DNA of 64,000 nucleotides from Halostella litorea (GCF_004785955.1 NZ_SJER01000001.1:1178001-1242000); one strand, 5' to 3'; counted from the first letter of the stretch, positions 1 to 8,734 are shown. The notes: generated by a model from the letters alone, not told the origin. Program-made: numbers and translations.

Positions 1-51
1 CTCCGCTCGGTCGACCAAACTCGACGCCGACCGCGGAGTTCCGCTGAAACT

Positions 52-216
52 CTACTCCGCTCGGTCCACGTCGACCGTCTCCCGGATCTGCTCCAGCGCC
101 TCCGAATCAGCCAGCTCCTCCAGCCGGTCGCGGAAGTGCTCCTCGCAGAGCCCGACCCGGACGCCGTCCGACTCCGCGGCGAAGGCGGCCTCCCGGTCGC
201 AGTAGTGGCAGTGCAT
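52..216 (-). CDS. Small zinc-finger protein, 54 aa
   Basis: A 54-residue protein that begins MHCHYCDREAAF and is too short for usual gene calling. Cys3 and Cys6 form one CxxC knuckle, and Cys24 with His27 (LCEEHF) can supply the other half of a zinc site. The rest is acidic and helical. It resembles the many tiny haloarchaeal zinc-finger proteins of unknown function, some of which are regulators. The start is the only ATG, just after the GTG in the same stretch, and the stop is TAG. Function is unknown; the zinc site is inferred from Cys/His spacing. Confidence 0.75.
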   Translation of the reverse strand: MHCHYCDREAAFAAESDGVRVGLCEEHFRDRLEELADSEALEQIRETVDVDRAE

Positions 217-252
217 ACCCACAGTAGGTGACGAGCGCGTTTGAACCCTGCG

Positions 253-1032
253 CTACCCGATCCGCTCGCCGACGACCCGGTACGCGTCCGCCGACAGGCC
301 GGCGACGCCGAGCGTGTGGTCGTGGGCGTCGCTCCCGCCGGTGACGACCAGGTCGTGCTCGTCGACGGCGCGCTCAACGGGTGTCGTGTCGACCTGCCGC
401 CCGTAGGGGTAGAACCGTTCGACTGCGTCGAGGTCGGCGGTCAGCGCCAGCGCCGAGGCCGGGTCGGGGTAGCGCAGCGGGTGGGCAAGCGAGACGAGGC
501 CGCAGGCCCCGGTTAGCAGGTCGCGGCCGCGCTCGAACGGCGTCACGTCCCGCGCGACGAAGCAGTCGCAGCCGCTGCCGATCAGTTCGTCGAACGCGCC
601 CTCGTAGTCCTGGGGCGCGTCGGGGTGGGCGTCGATGGCCCGGGCGATGTGGGGTCGCCCGATCCCCTCGCTCACGTCGACGTCCAGCGTGAGGCCTAGG
701 CGGTCCTCGACGTTCTCGACGATGGCGCGGCCCCGCTCGACCCGGTCGCGCTGGAGGCGGTCCAGTTCGCGCTCCAGTTCCGGGGTGGCGGAGACGCCGT
801 AGCCGAGCAGGTCGACCCGCTGGTCGCCCGCCGAGACGCGGAGTTCGATCCCGCGGACGACGGTGACGCCGTCGCGCTCGGTCACGGGCGCGTCCAGGTC
901 GGGGTGGATGCGGTCGTGGTCCGTGATCGCCACGACGCTCACCCCGGCCTCGCGGGCCGCGTCGGGCACCTCCGACAGCGTCATCTCGCCGTCGGAGCGC
1001 CTCGTGTGTGCGTGGAGGTCCGCGTACACCAT
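253..1032 (-). CDS. PHP domain metal-dependent phosphoesterase
   Basis: A 259-residue PHP-family phosphoesterase, the fold also found in histidinol phosphatase and polymerase-associated PHP domains. The metal ligands are visible in order: DLHAH (5-9), TDHD (37-40), Glu63, GRPHIA (His128), the AHP motif (183-185) and the C-terminal GGSDAH (232-237). The length fits stand-alone PHP proteins of the TrpH/YciV type, which act on small phosphoesters or on RNA 5' ends. It is likely a soluble cytoplasmic enzyme. The substrate cannot be read from sequence. It is transcribed away from the DUF5789 gene. Confidence 0.88.
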   Translation of the reverse strand: MVYADLHAHTRRSDGEMTLSEVPDAAREAGVSVVAITDHDRIHPDLDAPVTERDGVTVVRGIELRVSAGDQRVDLLGYGVSATPELERELDRLQRDRVERGRAIVENVEDRLGLTLDVDVSEGIGRPHIARAIDAHPDAPQDYEGAFDELIGSGCDCFVARDVTPFERGRDLLTGACGLVSLAHPLRYPDPASALALTADLDAVERFYPYGRQVDTTPVERAVDEHDLVVTGGSDAHDHTLGVAGLSADAYRVVGERIG

Positions 1033-1140
1033 GCGTCCGCTTTCCCTGCCAGCGGTTTAGCCCTGACCATTCCGCGGCATATTAGGACGAATAATGAAGC
1101 ATAGGTGTACCCCGACGACCAAGGTCGTATATGGACAATG

Positions 1141-1148
1141 TTTATAAT
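1141..1148 (+). promoter_or_regulatory. TATA box of the DUF5789 gene
   Basis: TTTATAAT lies 26 bases before the ATG at 1174. An archaeal TATA box at this distance puts the transcription start almost at the start codon, so the mRNA is probably leaderless. This supports 1174 rather than the in-frame ATG at 1105, which lies upstream of the box. Confidence 0.6.
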
Positions 1149-1173
1149 TATCTTTCACCCAGTACCGGGTACG

Positions 1174-1461
1174 ATGCTTCACCGAACCACCGACCGCCTG
1201 TTCGACGACGCCGACTACCCGCTGACCACCGAGCAGTTCGTCGCCCGACACGGCGACGAGGAACTGGAGCTGCCGAACGGCTCCGAGACGCTCGGCGAGG
1301 TCCTCGGGCGCACCAGCGGCGAGACGTACGAGGCCGCCGAGGACGCCCGCTTCGCCGTCTACAACGCCCTCAGCAGCAAGGCGATCGGTCGAAAGGGGTA
1401 CAGCGACCGCGACCCCACGCCGCCCGGCAGCCCGCACGGCCCGGACCAGGTTTCGTTCTAA
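1174..1461 (+). CDS. DUF5789 family protein, 95 aa
   Basis: A 95-residue acidic protein. The features LDxDYPLTTEQF near the N-terminus, ELPNGSETLGEVLGR in the middle and KAIGRKGYSDRDP near the C-terminus match my memory of the haloarchaeal DUF5789/DUF2795-like family, which has no known function. An in-frame ATG 69 bases upstream would add a hydrophobic peptide, but a TATA box lies between the two starts, so the internal ATG is chosen. The stop codon is followed directly by a copy of the intergenic repeat, which carries a T6 run that could end transcription. Confidence 0.8.
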   Translation: MLHRTTDRLFDDADYPLTTEQFVARHGDEELELPNGSETLGEVLGRTSGETYEAAEDARFAVYNALSSKAIGRKGYSDRDPTPPGSPHGPDQVSF

Positions 1462-1608
1462 ACGACCTTTTTTCGCCTCGGGTTCGCTCGCACAGCGAGC
1501 AAACCACTCGGCCAAAAAACGTCGATGAAAAAAGGCCGCCTCCGCGGGGCTCCGCCCCGCTCCGGCGGTGAAACGGCGGCTTCGCCGCCGTATGCTTCCT
1601 GCGACCCC
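1462..1608 (+). repeat. Intergenic modular repeat, copy A
   Basis: This starts at the base after the TAA of the DUF5789 gene with ACGACCTTTTTT. It continues with a hairpin (GGTTCGCTCGC, loop ACA, GCGAGCAAACC), then CGGCCAAAAAACG, a second hairpin GCGGGGCTCCGCCCCGC, and a third, GGCGGCTTCGCCGCC, followed by GTATGCTTCC. The same order of modules occurs at 10436, 11848, 25995 and, reversed, 47385-47626. The T-rich 5' end could act as an archaeal terminator. Copy A is the shortest and lacks the CTGCCCTTCCCC module. The 3' border is approximate. Confidence 0.75.
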
Positions 1609-1630
1609 GCTCTACCACACCGCAATCCGC

Positions 1631-2635
1631 CTACACCCACTCGATAGTGCCGTCGAGGTCGAGCGGGACCGCCCCCTTCGAGTAGCCCTCGGCGCGGCCG
1701 TCGGGGCGGACGCGGTAGACGACGGCGGGGCGGTGGTGGACCTCCGGCTGCTCGCCGCGGACCGCCTGCCACTGGTCGTCGTGGAAGCTGGAGCAGTCGA
1801 CGAACAGCACCGCGCCGCCGCCGTGCTCGGATAGCTGGCCGCTGGTTTTCGTCTCGGCCGTCTCGCGGACCGCGGCGACGGCCGTGTCGGCCGCGCGCTG
1901 TGTCGGCGGGAGCGGCCGGGTCACCTCGACGAGCGGCTGGTGGTCCCCCTTCGCGGCGCGGAAGTCCAGCGAGTGTCCCGTCGTTACCTCTATCTCGGGC
2001 GTGACCCGGTAGCCCGCGTCGGTCAGGAGCTTCGCGGCCGTGAACTCGGCCATCGCGGAACTCATCCGGACGAGGTCGAACTGCGGGCTCGTGCCGAGTT
2101 TCCCGGACATCTCGTCGCGGTGTGGGTCCAGCACGCCGGTCGAGAGGAACCGCTCGTAGAAGCCCAGCCCCTCGTCGCGCCCGGCGTCGGGGAAGCCGGC
2201 GGCGTGGTCCCGGAAGAACTCCCGGGTGGTGTGTCGCCCATCCTTCGACATGAACACGGGCAGGAAGAACCACGAGACGTGCGGGTACGGCTCCAGCCAC
2301 GGCGACTCGTCGTGGAGGTCCGCCAGCAGTTCGCGCTGCGCCCAGCGGGCGACCTGATACGGCACCTCCTCCCAGCCGTACTTGTCCGTCCGCCAGAGGG
2401 CGCTCGGCGTCTCCGTGTTCCCCATCCAGTACGCCGCGTCGCCGTCCCAGATGAACAGGGCGACGTCGCCGTTGTCCATCTCGAACCGCCGCGTCTCCCA
2501 GTCGCCCGCGGGCCGGAAGTGCGGGTCGACGGCCGTCGCTCCGAGGTTGTCGTCGAGGTCGGTGAACAACTGGTCGTGGACCCGGGACGCGCTCCAGCGT
2601 TCCGGGGATCGGCGAAATCGGAGCGGACGTGCCAC
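1631..2635 (-). CDS. Haloarchaeal conserved protein, probable DUF5784
   Basis: A 334-residue soluble protein with a GTG start. I associate its opening (PLRFRR then ERWSASRV) with the haloarchaeal DUF5784 family, from memory. Two regions stand out: an aromatic-rich N-terminal half, and a C-terminal segment around 195-245 where a helix with Glu198 is followed by strands holding LDF (Asp224) and VEV (Glu237). That order resembles a PD-(D/E)xK nuclease core, but the expected Lys is Thr239, so catalysis is doubtful. No neighbour suggests a pathway. Function is unknown; the nuclease-fold idea is my inference. Confidence 0.72.
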   Translation of the reverse strand: MARPLRFRRSPERWSASRVHDQLFTDLDDNLGATAVDPHFRPAGDWETRRFEMDNGDVALFIWDGDAAYWMGNTETPSALWRTDKYGWEEVPYQVARWAQRELLADLHDESPWLEPYPHVSWFFLPVFMSKDGRHTTREFFRDHAAGFPDAGRDEGLGFYERFLSTGVLDPHRDEMSGKLGTSPQFDLVRMSSAMAEFTAAKLLTDAGYRVTPEIEVTTGHSLDFRAAKGDHQPLVEVTRPLPPTQRAADTAVAAVRETAETKTSGQLSEHGGGAVLFVDCSSFHDDQWQAVRGEQPEVHHRPAVVYRVRPDGRAEGYSKGAVPLDLDGTIEWV

Positions 2636-2759
2636 GTTCGCCGGTACGACGGCCGCTGATAAACCTCTTGTCGTCCGGTCGGAGAAAAAATCGCCGACGG
2701 ATAACCTGATCGACCGTTACATTGAAATGCGACAGTTGCTTATCATGGTTGTAAGTGCC

Positions 2760-2933
2760 ATGTCAATGGGTGCCTATGACGAGGACGAACACGAGCGGCG
2801 CGAGCAGAAAAACAGCGAGGTCGACGCCGACTTCGACGACGAGCGGACCGTGTACAACGGCTCCGTCGAGTACGACTCCGGCGAGTCGACCGAAGACCTG
2901 CTGAACCAGTTCGAGCAGATCAAATCCTCGTAG
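2760..2933 (+). CDS. DUF5786 family protein, 57 aa
   Basis: A 57-residue, very acidic protein beginning MSMGAYDEDEHERR and ending FEQIKSS. Its start and its EVDADFDDERT segment match the small haloarchaeal DUF5786 family, whose function is unknown. A TATA-like TGCTTATCAT lies about 20 bases upstream. A second in-frame ATG two codons later could also be used. It has no Cys or membrane segment. It faces the YkgJ-type gene, and the two 3' ends are about 130 bases apart. Confidence 0.78.
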   Translation: MSMGAYDEDEHERREQKNSEVDADFDDERTVYNGSVEYDSGESTEDLLNQFEQIKSS

Positions 2934-3066
2934 GGCCGCTTCTCCTGCAGTCCTACCGCCTCGCGGGTTTCACACCCGCACGTGACCCCGACCCCCGCGA
3001 GCCGCGCGGCCGGCGGTCCGGGACGGCCGATCCGGCACCGAAGCCGCCGGTTCGGCGTCGGGTCGC

Positions 3067-3933
3067 CTACCAGCCCGGCGTCCCGGGCGCGCCGCGCCGC
3101 TCCTCGACACGCTCGGCCAGCGACGGCTCCGGCGGGGCCGCCTCCGCCGCGTCGCGGTCGGCCCGCTCCCGCCAGTCCGCGATAGCGCGGCCGACCCACG
3201 AGTCCGCCGAAAGCGCCGCCTCGCGGGTGCGTTCGTACGTGTCGTCGTCGACCGCGGTAGTGCCGGGGCTGGCGGCCGCCGCGACGGCGACGAACTCGGC
3301 GCGGTCCCCCGCGGTGAGTTCGCCCGCGACGAGGCGCTCGACTGTCCCGGCGAGGCGGTCCGGCTCGGGGTGGACGAACACCTTCTGCCCGACCGCCTGC
3401 GGCCCGAACAGCGGCCCCGTCATCCCGTCGGGCGGCTCGTCGTCGAGTAGCCGCTCGCCGCCGACGGCGTCCTCGACGCGCTCGCACTCCGCCTCGGCGT
3501 CGAGTTCGAGGTTGTGGCCGGGGTACTCCGCGCACTCGCTCGGGTACGCCGCGTCGCCGTGGACCCGACACTGGAGGGTCTCCGGGTCGAGGAAGGCACA
3601 GGTCGGGAGCCACGTCGCCGACTCGCGGCCGAACGGCGCGACCGGCTTCGGCGCGTTGCGCAGGCCGACGTAGAACGCCGGGCGGCCGCCGACCGCCGCC
3701 AGCGGGACGCCGTCGACCGTCACCCCGTCCTCGTCGCGCCAGAGGCGCGGCCGCAGGGCGTCGGCCATCCCGCAGTCCACGAGCGTCCGCACCTCCCCGC
3801 GGGTGAGCGCGACGAGGTTGTACGCGTCGTCGAACGGCTCGTACGGCCCGCGGCGCTCGTGGTCGAGCTCCCGGTCCGCGAGCGCCCGCCAGTCGATGCA
3901 ACAGCCGGCACAGCCCTCGCAGTCCACCTCCAT
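3067..3933 (-). CDS. YkgJ family cysteine-cluster protein
   Basis: A 288-residue protein with the YkgJ/CxxCxxCC signature at its very start: Cys5, Cys8, Cys11 and Cys12. Further Cys pairs follow in the central region (LPTCAFLDPETLQCRVH and SECAEYPGHN), the usual layout for a zinc or Fe-S binding YkgJ domain. The C-terminal 130 residues are Ala/Glu-rich and less conserved. Biochemical function is unknown for the family. The ATG at 3933 is directly followed by the first Cys cluster, so a shorter start would destroy the motif. Confidence 0.85.
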   Translation of the reverse strand: MEVDCEGCAGCCIDWRALADRELDHERRGPYEPFDDAYNLVALTRGEVRTLVDCGMADALRPRLWRDEDGVTVDGVPLAAVGGRPAFYVGLRNAPKPVAPFGRESATWLPTCAFLDPETLQCRVHGDAAYPSECAEYPGHNLELDAEAECERVEDAVGGERLLDDEPPDGMTGPLFGPQAVGQKVFVHPEPDRLAGTVERLVAGELTAGDRAEFVAVAAAASPGTTAVDDDTYERTREAALSADSWVGRAIADWRERADRDAAEAAPPEPSLAERVEERRGAPGTPGW

Positions 3934-4009
3934 GCGCGGGCGCTACGCGGGCGCGGAGCAAAAGCGCGGCGGGGAACCCCTTTTCACCCGCGAGCGCGGA
4001 TCGAGGGGC

Positions 4010-4222
4010 ATGACCACGGACCCGTGCGACGGCTGCGGCCGCCCCGTGAAGATCGCGGGCGGCATCGCCAACCTCTGGACGTTCGACGGCGACGAGACCG
4101 GCGGCGTCACGCTGGAGTTCGACGCCGACGGCTCCGAGCACTTCCTCTGTTACGACTGCATCGAGGACCTGCCGGAGGACCCGTCCGCCGCGGACGTGGC
4201 CGCCCTCCCGGGCGAGGAGTAA
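4010..4222 (+). CDS. Small zinc-ribbon protein, 70 aa
   Basis: A 70-residue protein with two CxxC knuckles, CDGC (Cys6, Cys9) and CYDC (Cys47, Cys50), separated by a beta-rich stretch. This is a clear zinc-ribbon arrangement. The upstream in-frame extension to 3803 is antisense to the YkgJ gene and has no zinc motif, so the ATG just before the first knuckle is taken. It ends 65 bases before the helicase gene on the same strand, so co-transcription is possible. Function unknown. Confidence 0.78.
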   Translation: MTTDPCDGCGRPVKIAGGIANLWTFDGDETGGVTLEFDADGSEHFLCYDCIEDLPEDPSAADVAALPGEE

Positions 4223-4287
4223 GCGGCGGGCCGCCGACCCCCACGAGTCGATAGCCTTAGGACGCCGCGCGTGTTCGACTTCCGACA

Positions 4288-6141
4288 GTGAACCCCGAGC
4301 GGATCCACGACGAGTTCCCCGCCCCCTCCTACCGCGGGAACCAGCGGACCGCGCTCGACGACGTCCGGGACGCCTTCGCCGCCGGGAACGACGTGGTGCT
4401 CGTGCGCGCGCCGACCGGGAGCGGCAAGTCGCTGCTCGCGCGGGCGATAGCCGGCTGCGCCCGCCGGACCGACGAGGCCTCGCCCAGCGACGCGACCGAC
4501 GCCTACTACACCACGCCGCAGGTGTCGCAACTGGACGACGCCGCCGCCGACCCGCTGCTGGACGACCTGAACGTGATCCGCGGGAAGGGCAACTACACCT
4601 GCATCCTGCCCAACGAGGAGCACACGCCCGTCAACCAGGCCCCCTGCGTGCGGGAGTCGGGCTACGACTGCTCCGTGAAACACCGCTGCCCGTACTTCTC
4701 GGACCGGGCCATCGCGTCGAACCGCCGCATCGCCGCGATGACGCTCGCGTACTTCATGCAGACCGCCGGCTCGGACGTGTTCCGCAAGCGCGACGTCTGC
4801 GTGATCGACGAGGCACACGGCCTCGCGGAGTGGGCCGAGATGTACGCGACGGTGGAACTCGGGCCGCGCTCGGTCCCCATCTGGGAGGACCTCCGGGTGC
4901 CGGCGGTCGACTCCGTCGAGCGCGCCGTCGAGTACGCCGACGCCCTGGTCGACACCTGCAAGCGCCGCAAGGACGACCTGCTCGCGCAGGCCGAACTGAC
5001 GCCCGAGGAGGCCCGCACCCGCGACCGCCTGCAGGAACTCATCTCCGAACTCGACTGGTTCGTCGACGACTACCGCGACCCCGACAGCGCGACGGAGTGG
5101 CTCGTCGACCAGGCCGACCCGGTCGACGGCGACGGCGGCGCGTCCGGCGACGGCGGCCCGCTGACGATCAAGCCGATGAACCCCGAGAAGTACCTCAAGC
5201 ACACCGTCTGGGACCGGGGCAACCGCTTTGCCCTCCTCTCGGCGACGATCCTCGACAAGGCCGCGTTCTGCCGGCAGGTCGGCCTCGACCCCGCCGACGT
5301 CGCGCTCGTCGACGTCGGGCACACGTTCCCCGTCGAGCACCGACCGCTGTACGACGTGACCCAGGGGAAGATGACGTACGCCGAGCGCGACGAGACGCTC
5401 CCGGACCTGGCCCGCGTCCTCGTCCGGATCATGGCCGAACACCGCGACGAGAAGGGGCTGGTCCACTGTCACTCCTACGCGATCCAGGAGCGCCTGCGGG
5501 ACCGCCTGGCGGACTTCGGCGTCGCCGACCGCGTCCGCTCGCACGACCGGGACGGCCGCGATGACGCCCTCGAAACGTGGAAGGCGACCGACGACCCCGA
5601 CGTGTTCCTCTCGGTGAAGATGGAGGAGGCCCTCGACCTGGAGGGCGATCTGGCCCGCTGGCAGGTGCTCTGCAAGGCCCCGTTCCCGAACACGAACGAC
5701 TCGCGGGTCGCCCACCGCCTCGCGGACGACCAGTGGGCGTGGTACTACCGGACGACCCTGCGCACCGTCATCCAGGCCTGCGGCCGCGTCGTCCGCGCGC
5801 CCGACGACCACGGCGCGACCTACCTCGCGGACTCGTCGCTGCTGGACCTGTTCGACCGCGCCCGCACCGACATGCCCGACTGGTTCCGCGACCAGGTCGA
5901 CCGGATGAGCCGCCCGGACCTGCCCGCGTTCGACCCCGGCGACGCCAGCGGCGGCGCGGGCGGTTCCGGGCGGTCGCAGTCCGCCGACCGACGGGGGACG
6001 AGCGGCGGCCGAACCGGCGACAGCGGACGCGACGGCGGCCGAGGCGCCGGCGGGTCGTCGGGGTCGACGGGGGGGTCCGGCGGGTCGAGCGGCCGCTCCG
6101 AGAAGAAAAGCCCCATCGCGGACGTGTGGGACACGGAGTAG
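4288..6141 (+). CDS. XPD/Rad3-like ATP-dependent DNA helicase
   Basis: A 617-residue superfamily 2 helicase of the XPD/Rad3/DinG group. Visible motifs are Walker A APTGSGKS (41-48), DEAH (174-177), a motif III-like LLSATILDK, and an arginine-finger region TVIQACGRVVR. Four cysteines (105, 120, 128, 134) between motifs I and II match the Fe-S cluster position of XPD, so 5'-3' unwinding in DNA repair is likely. The last 70 residues form a Gly/Ser/Arg-rich, probably disordered tail ending in EKKSPIADVWDTE. The start codon is GTG at 4288. Confidence 0.88.
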   Translation: MNPERIHDEFPAPSYRGNQRTALDDVRDAFAAGNDVVLVRAPTGSGKSLLARAIAGCARRTDEASPSDATDAYYTTPQVSQLDDAAADPLLDDLNVIRGKGNYTCILPNEEHTPVNQAPCVRESGYDCSVKHRCPYFSDRAIASNRRIAAMTLAYFMQTAGSDVFRKRDVCVIDEAHGLAEWAEMYATVELGPRSVPIWEDLRVPAVDSVERAVEYADALVDTCKRRKDDLLAQAELTPEEARTRDRLQELISELDWFVDDYRDPDSATEWLVDQADPVDGDGGASGDGGPLTIKPMNPEKYLKHTVWDRGNRFALLSATILDKAAFCRQVGLDPADVALVDVGHTFPVEHRPLYDVTQGKMTYAERDETLPDLARVLVRIMAEHRDEKGLVHCHSYAIQERLRDRLADFGVADRVRSHDRDGRDDALETWKATDDPDVFLSVKMEEALDLEGDLARWQVLCKAPFPNTNDSRVAHRLADDQWAWYYRTTLRTVIQACGRVVRAPDDHGATYLADSSLLDLFDRARTDMPDWFRDQVDRMSRPDLPAFDPGDASGGAGGSGRSQSADRRGTSGGRTGDSGRDGGRGAGGSSGSTGGSGGSSGRSEKKSPIADVWDTE

Positions 6142-6156
6142 CGACGCGGACGTCGC

Positions 6157-6240
6157 TCAGATCACGCTTGCCGCGTACGCGACGGAGGACATGAGCATCA
6201 GCCCCACGAGCAGCAGGGAGATGAGTTGCTGACGGTCCAT
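6157..6240 (-). CDS. 27-aa single-span membrane microprotein
   Basis: A 27-codon open frame in the gap between the helicase and the next gene: MDRQQLISLLLVGLMLMSSV and then AYAASVI. A short polar head is followed by a continuous hydrophobic stretch of about 20 residues, ending in an AYAAS run that looks like a signal-peptide cleavage site. I believe similar tiny proteins exist in other haloarchaea, but I cannot verify that here. Size alone gives weak support, while the clean hydrophobic profile favours a real gene. It is convergent with the helicase. Confidence 0.55.
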   Translation of the reverse strand: MDRQQLISLLLVGLMLMSSVAYAASVI

Positions 6241-6300
6241 ACCCGAACGTGCGCGCGGAACACCATGAAAGGTTTGTTCCGACGGCCCCTAGCCGGCGGC

Positions 6301-6555
6301 ATGGACGCCGACGCCGCCGAGACGGACTACGCGCGACTCGCCGGCCTCGCCATGGTGCTGACCGGGACGGCCCACCTGCTCGTGCCCGGCCTCCTCCTCC
6401 GGACGGCGCAGGTGGGGTACGGCGCGGTGCTCGACGCCCGGTTCGACCCCGGCGACGCGACGCGCCGGCGGGTGCGACTGCTCGGCCTCGGGATGGTCGC
6501 GGCGGGTGCGCACCTGCTGTACCACGGCGGCGTGCGGCCGCGCGGCTTCGACTGA
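6301..6555 (+). CDS. Small membrane protein, 84 aa
   Basis: An 84-residue protein with two hydrophobic segments (about 14-34 and 58-76) around a loop with charged residues. It probably spans the membrane twice. The chosen ATG follows directly on a purine-poor spacer. A longer frame from 6226 would overlap the divergent microprotein promoter, so the internal start is preferred. I do not recognise a family. It sits convergent to the Taw2-like gene with 45 bases between. Confidence 0.65.
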   Translation: MDADAAETDYARLAGLAMVLTGTAHLLVPGLLLRTAQVGYGAVLDARFDPGDATRRRVRLLGLGMVAAGAHLLYHGGVRPRGFD

Positions 6556-6600
6556 TATCGGTCGGATCCCCGCGGCGAGCGGCCGCGGTCCGCCGGTCGC

Positions 6601-7620
6601 CTACTCCACCCGCGCGTCGACGACGACGTGCGCGACGCCCTCGCTGTGGCTCTTGACGCGCCGTCTGTCCAGTACCTCGACCGTCCGGCCGCGCTCGTCG
6701 GCCGCCGCCTCGATCCGCGAGACGGGGCGGTCCCACAGCAGGTCCTCGGGGCAGGCCTCGTGCATGTGGACGACGCCGCCCGGTTCGAGCGCGGCGAGCG
6801 CGGCGTCCAGGTACTCGTGGGCGTCGTAGTACCCCATCACGACGCGGTCGGCGGTCACCTCCACGTCCCGGCAGTCCGCGCGGTACGGGCTGACGCGGTC
6901 CTGTACCTCGTTGAGGACGGCGTTCTCCGTGAGGTAGCGAAACGCCGTCGGGTTGATCTCGGCGGCGGTGACCTGCGCCCCGGCGCGGGCCATCGGGAGC
7001 GTGAAGTAACCGATCCCGGCGAACATGTCGAAGACGCGCTCGTCGGCGTCGACGACGTCGCCCATCCGGGCGCGCTCGGCCTTGTTCCCGGGGCTGAACA
7101 TCACCTCGGCGAGGTCCAGCGCGTAGCGCGTCCCGTGTTCCGTGTGGACCGTCTCGGTGTCGCCGTCGCCCGCGACGACCCGGACCGATGGCTCGCGGCG
7201 CTCGCCGGCGACGCCCTCGCTGGCGACGACGGTGTCGGCCGCGCCGTGCAGTTCCAGCAGGGCCTCGCCGACCTCGCCCTCGCGCGGACAGTCGTCGAAC
7301 TTGACGAGGATCACGCTGCCGACGACGGCCCACGACCCCGGCGCGCGGGCGAGTTCGTCGTCCGTCCAGCCGCGCTCCCGGAGCAGGGTTTCGAGGTCGG
7401 GGGCGCGCGGCTCCGGGTCGACCTGCCGCACGACCTCGCGCACGTCCGTCTCCTCGGGCGGTGCCGTCACCGGGAGGGCGACGGCGTCGCCGTACGACCG
7501 GACCTTCCGGGCGTCGTCGTACACGCCCTCGGCGCGGAACGACTCGATGGCGACCTCCGCGCGGGGCTTCTCCACGACGGCGGCGAGGTCCTCGGCCGCG
7601 GCGGGGTCGCCCTCACTCAT
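6601..7620 (-). CDS. taw2: tRNA wybutosine-pathway methyltransferase-fold enzyme, probable Taw2
   Basis: A 339-residue Rossmann-fold enzyme of the Trm5/TYW2 family, which modifies the base next to the anticodon of tRNA-Phe. SAM-binding motifs are VFDMFAGIGYFTLP and AEINPTAF. The residues after the acidic motif read DRVVMGYYDAHEYL. Trm5 methylases have an N-L-P type motif here, whereas TYW2/Taw2 aminocarboxypropyl transferases have M/L-G, so Taw2 is favoured. Its start overlaps the NMD3 stop by 8 bases, so the two are translated from one transcript. Assignment to Taw2 over Trm5 is inference from this one motif. Confidence 0.75.
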   Translation of the reverse strand: MSEGDPAAAEDLAAVVEKPRAEVAIESFRAEGVYDDARKVRSYGDAVALPVTAPPEETDVREVVRQVDPEPRAPDLETLLRERGWTDDELARAPGSWAVVGSVILVKFDDCPREGEVGEALLELHGAADTVVASEGVAGERREPSVRVVAGDGDTETVHTEHGTRYALDLAEVMFSPGNKAERARMGDVVDADERVFDMFAGIGYFTLPMARAGAQVTAAEINPTAFRYLTENAVLNEVQDRVSPYRADCRDVEVTADRVVMGYYDAHEYLDAALAALEPGGVVHMHEACPEDLLWDRPVSRIEAAADERGRTVEVLDRRRVKSHSEGVAHVVVDARVE

Positions 7621-8734
7621 CGTCCGGGACGGCGTCCGCCGGGAGCACGTGCAGGCCCGCCCGGCTCTTCAGCACAGGGACCGCGTCCGCGTCCGGGTCG
7701 AGGTAGTCGGGGCGCGCGACGGTCTTCGACTCGTACGTCTCGGGGTCCAACACCTGCACGGCGTGTTCGTCCTCGACGGCGACGAGCGTCGTCTCCGCCG
7801 CGTCGTCGACCGTACCGAGCGTCCGTGCCTCGGGCGCGTCGCCGTCCTCGAACGACGCCTCGTAGGCCTCGCCGGAGGCCAGCCGCCGCCCCTTCAGGTT
7901 GCCCTGCACGCTCCGGACGAGGACCGGGCCGTCGCCGTCCTCCGGGTCGATCACGTCGCCCGGCGTGAACGGCGGCAGGCGGACGGCGTAGGTGACGCGG
8001 TACACCTCGTTGCCGTCCTCGTCCTCGGTGACGAGCGTCTCGTGGTCCTCGAACGACCCGCCGAACTCCGCCGTCACCCGGCGGGCGATCTTTCGGCCGA
8101 TCTTGTTGGTCGACACCTTGAGGTTCAGGCCGTCGTCCGTCTCGGTCGCCTCCGTGACGAAGGCGTTGCGGTCGCCCGTCTCCTCCATCTCGGCGACGAC
8201 CTCGTGGGCGATGGCCTCCGCCCGCTCGACCTCCTCGGCGGTCGGGTCGCGGTCGGCCGCGCGGACCTGGACGATGCTGGCGTAGTAGTCGCCCGCGATG
8301 CGGCCACAGCGGTCGCAGGTGCCCCGGGATATCTTCACCGGGACGACGACCTGTTCCTCCAGGGGCGTCTCGCGGACGATCCCCGTGAAGTAACAGTGCA
8401 TCCGGATTGTGTTCTGGTCGACCTGCTCGGGGTCGACCTGCCAGGTCACCTCGCGGGCGTCGACGTGGACGCCGAGCGCCTCGCTGACCTCGTCGATGGC
8501 GACGTCGGTGTAGTCCCGGGCGTCGACGTCGACCCAGCGGTTGCCGCGGTGGACCGCCCCGCACTGCGAGCAAACTTGCACCTCGATGCGGTCGGGCGCG
8601 GACACGAGTTCGAAGTCCTCGAAGTAGCAGGCGTCACAGAGGTTCGGGTCGCTGCGGGCCTCGCCCGGGCGCAGGCCCTCGCGCTCGGCGACGGCGTCGC
8701 CACAGCGCGGGCAGAACGCGCGTGATTCGCTCAT
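7613..8734 (-). CDS. nmd3: NMD3-like ribosome export/biogenesis protein
   Basis: A 373-residue homologue of eukaryotic NMD3, the adaptor of the large ribosomal subunit. The N-terminal zinc domain shows four CxxC pairs: CPRC, CDAC, CSQC and CDRC. They are followed by the mixed alpha/beta core with LKVSTNKIGRKIAR and a beta-rich C-terminal part. Archaea lack nuclear export, so the role is probably in 50S assembly or quality control. A longer frame reaches 9445 but is antisense to htpX, so the ATG directly before the first zinc knuckle is chosen. It is co-transcribed with the Taw2-like gene. Confidence 0.87.
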   Translation of the reverse strand: MSESRAFCPRCGDAVAEREGLRPGEARSDPNLCDACYFEDFELVSAPDRIEVQVCSQCGAVHRGNRWVDVDARDYTDVAIDEVSEALGVHVDAREVTWQVDPEQVDQNTIRMHCYFTGIVRETPLEEQVVVPVKISRGTCDRCGRIAGDYYASIVQVRAADRDPTAEEVERAEAIAHEVVAEMEETGDRNAFVTEATETDDGLNLKVSTNKIGRKIARRVTAEFGGSFEDHETLVTEDEDGNEVYRVTYAVRLPPFTPGDVIDPEDGDGPVLVRSVQGNLKGRRLASGEAYEASFEDGDAPEARTLGTVDDAAETTLVAVEDEHAVQVLDPETYESKTVARPDYLDPDADAVPVLKSRAGLHVLPADAVPDDE

